DNA of 64,000 nucleotides, from assembly GCF_000759025.1 (NCBI RefSeq), contig NZ_JPOS01000038.1, positions 310,001 through 374,000 of the forward strand. The letters run 5' to 3'. The DNA is from Phaeodactylibacter xiamenensis (GTDB lineage Bacteria > Bacteroidota > Bacteroidia > Chitinophagales > Saprospiraceae). A model generated the notes under the pieces. That model was not told the DNA's origin and searched no databases. It saw only the letters and a program-made list of their open reading frames with translations. Shown in pieces: positions 63,647 to 64,000 of the stretch. A program made the translations under genes and the position numbers. Each line of letters starts with the position of its first letter. The stretch's first letter is position 1.

Positions 63647-64000
63647 ATGATGAAATCGATATTTCTTACCTTCTCTCTCGCTATACTCACAGTGGGGGTT
63701 GCTTTCGGGCAAGACAAAAAAGCAGACCAAAAAGAAGCGGACCGGCTCATTGGCGTATGGGCGCCGAGTAATGGCCGTGCATTGGTGAAAGTTCAGAATA
63801 TTGCAGGCAAATACTACGGCCGCATCGTTAAGCTCAAAGAGCCCAATGATCCGGAAACAGGAAAGCCCAAGCTGGATAAGAACAATCCGGACGAGTCTTT
63901 GCGGGATACGCCACTTCTGGGTTATCGGATGCTCAAAGACTTCGTTTACGCTGGCGACGATGAATGGACCGAAGGAACGATTTACGATCCGCTAAGCGGT
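63647..64000 (+). CDS. DUF2147 domain protein, 3' end cut by window edge
   Basis: The frame from ATG 63647 (or 63650) is open to the right edge, 118 codons. A signal peptide (MMKSIFLTFSLAILTVGVAF) is followed by RLIGVWAPSNGRALVKVQ, YYGRIVKLKEPNDPETGKPK and LRDTPLLGYRMLKDF, which are the start of DUF2147. These are small periplasmic beta-barrel-like proteins of unknown activity. The rest of the gene lies beyond the window. Confidence 0.85.
   Translation, partial: MMKSIFLTFSLAILTVGVAFGQDKKADQKEADRLIGVWAPSNGRALVKVQNIAGKYYGRIVKLKEPNDPETGKPKLDKNNPDESLRDTPLLGYRMLKDFVYAGDDEWTEGTIYDPLSG

Overview
The window looks like the chromosome of a Bacteroidota bacterium, most likely from the Saprospiria (Lewinella/Saprospiraceae-like). 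The evidence is: a T9SS-type C-terminal sorting domain and a GEVED domain on a secreted protease, promoters of the Bacteroidetes type (TTG, 17-20 bases, TAnnTTTG), the order xerC-hpf-tRNAs-tuf-tRNA(Trp)-secE-nusG-rplKAJL-rpoBC, and a cbb3 oxidase with fused CcoN-CcoO and a mono-haem CcoP. The assignment below phylum level is inference.

Layout. 1-3000: two tandem DUF3179 genes, the first cut by the window edge, then a deletion-scarred outer-membrane gene and a TonB-C protein. 3000-18700: the translation/transcription core (XerC-type recombinase, hibernation factor, four tRNAs, EF-Tu, tRNA-Trp, SecE, NusG, L11, L1, L10, L7/L12, RpoB, RpoC), with two strong promoters and several RNA hairpins. 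18700-26800: an ECF sigma factor with a membrane TPR anti-sigma-like partner, divergent from a secreted S8 protease and an exported TPR-CHAT (caspase-like) protease. This is the best candidate for an uncharacterised signalling or proteolysis system. 26800-32000: three stacked insertion sequences (IS701/IS4-like, IS4-like, IS66). The IS66 copy interrupts an exported-protein gene, which can be rebuilt in frame from an 8-bp target duplication.

32000-45200: mixed metabolic and unknown genes (threonine aldolase, bifunctional nuclease, MazG, CDP-alcohol transferase, methyltransferase, kinase-like protein). It also holds a direct duplication of about 930 bp that carries a PD-(D/E)XK Rpn-type nuclease gene, two TonB-C-like lipoproteins between the copies, PDH E2 and a DsbA-like protein. 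45200-51650: recR, a Septu-like two-gene defence cassette (PtuA ATPase and PtuB HNH) slotted with ATGA overlaps in front of a family 2 glycosyltransferase, and two unknown proteins. 51900-59600 (minus strand): ferredoxin-NADP reductase and the cbb3 oxidase operon ccoS-ccoNO-ccoQ-ccoP-ccoG-ccoH-safE-like. 59700-64000: a metallophosphoesterase lipoprotein, unknown exported proteins and the start of a DUF2147 gene cut by the right edge.

A dispersed MITE-like repeat occurs twice (23481-23616 and 34126-34344). The copies are about 95 percent identical, and the second carries an 83-bp insert. All family assignments were made by reading motifs, without database searches.
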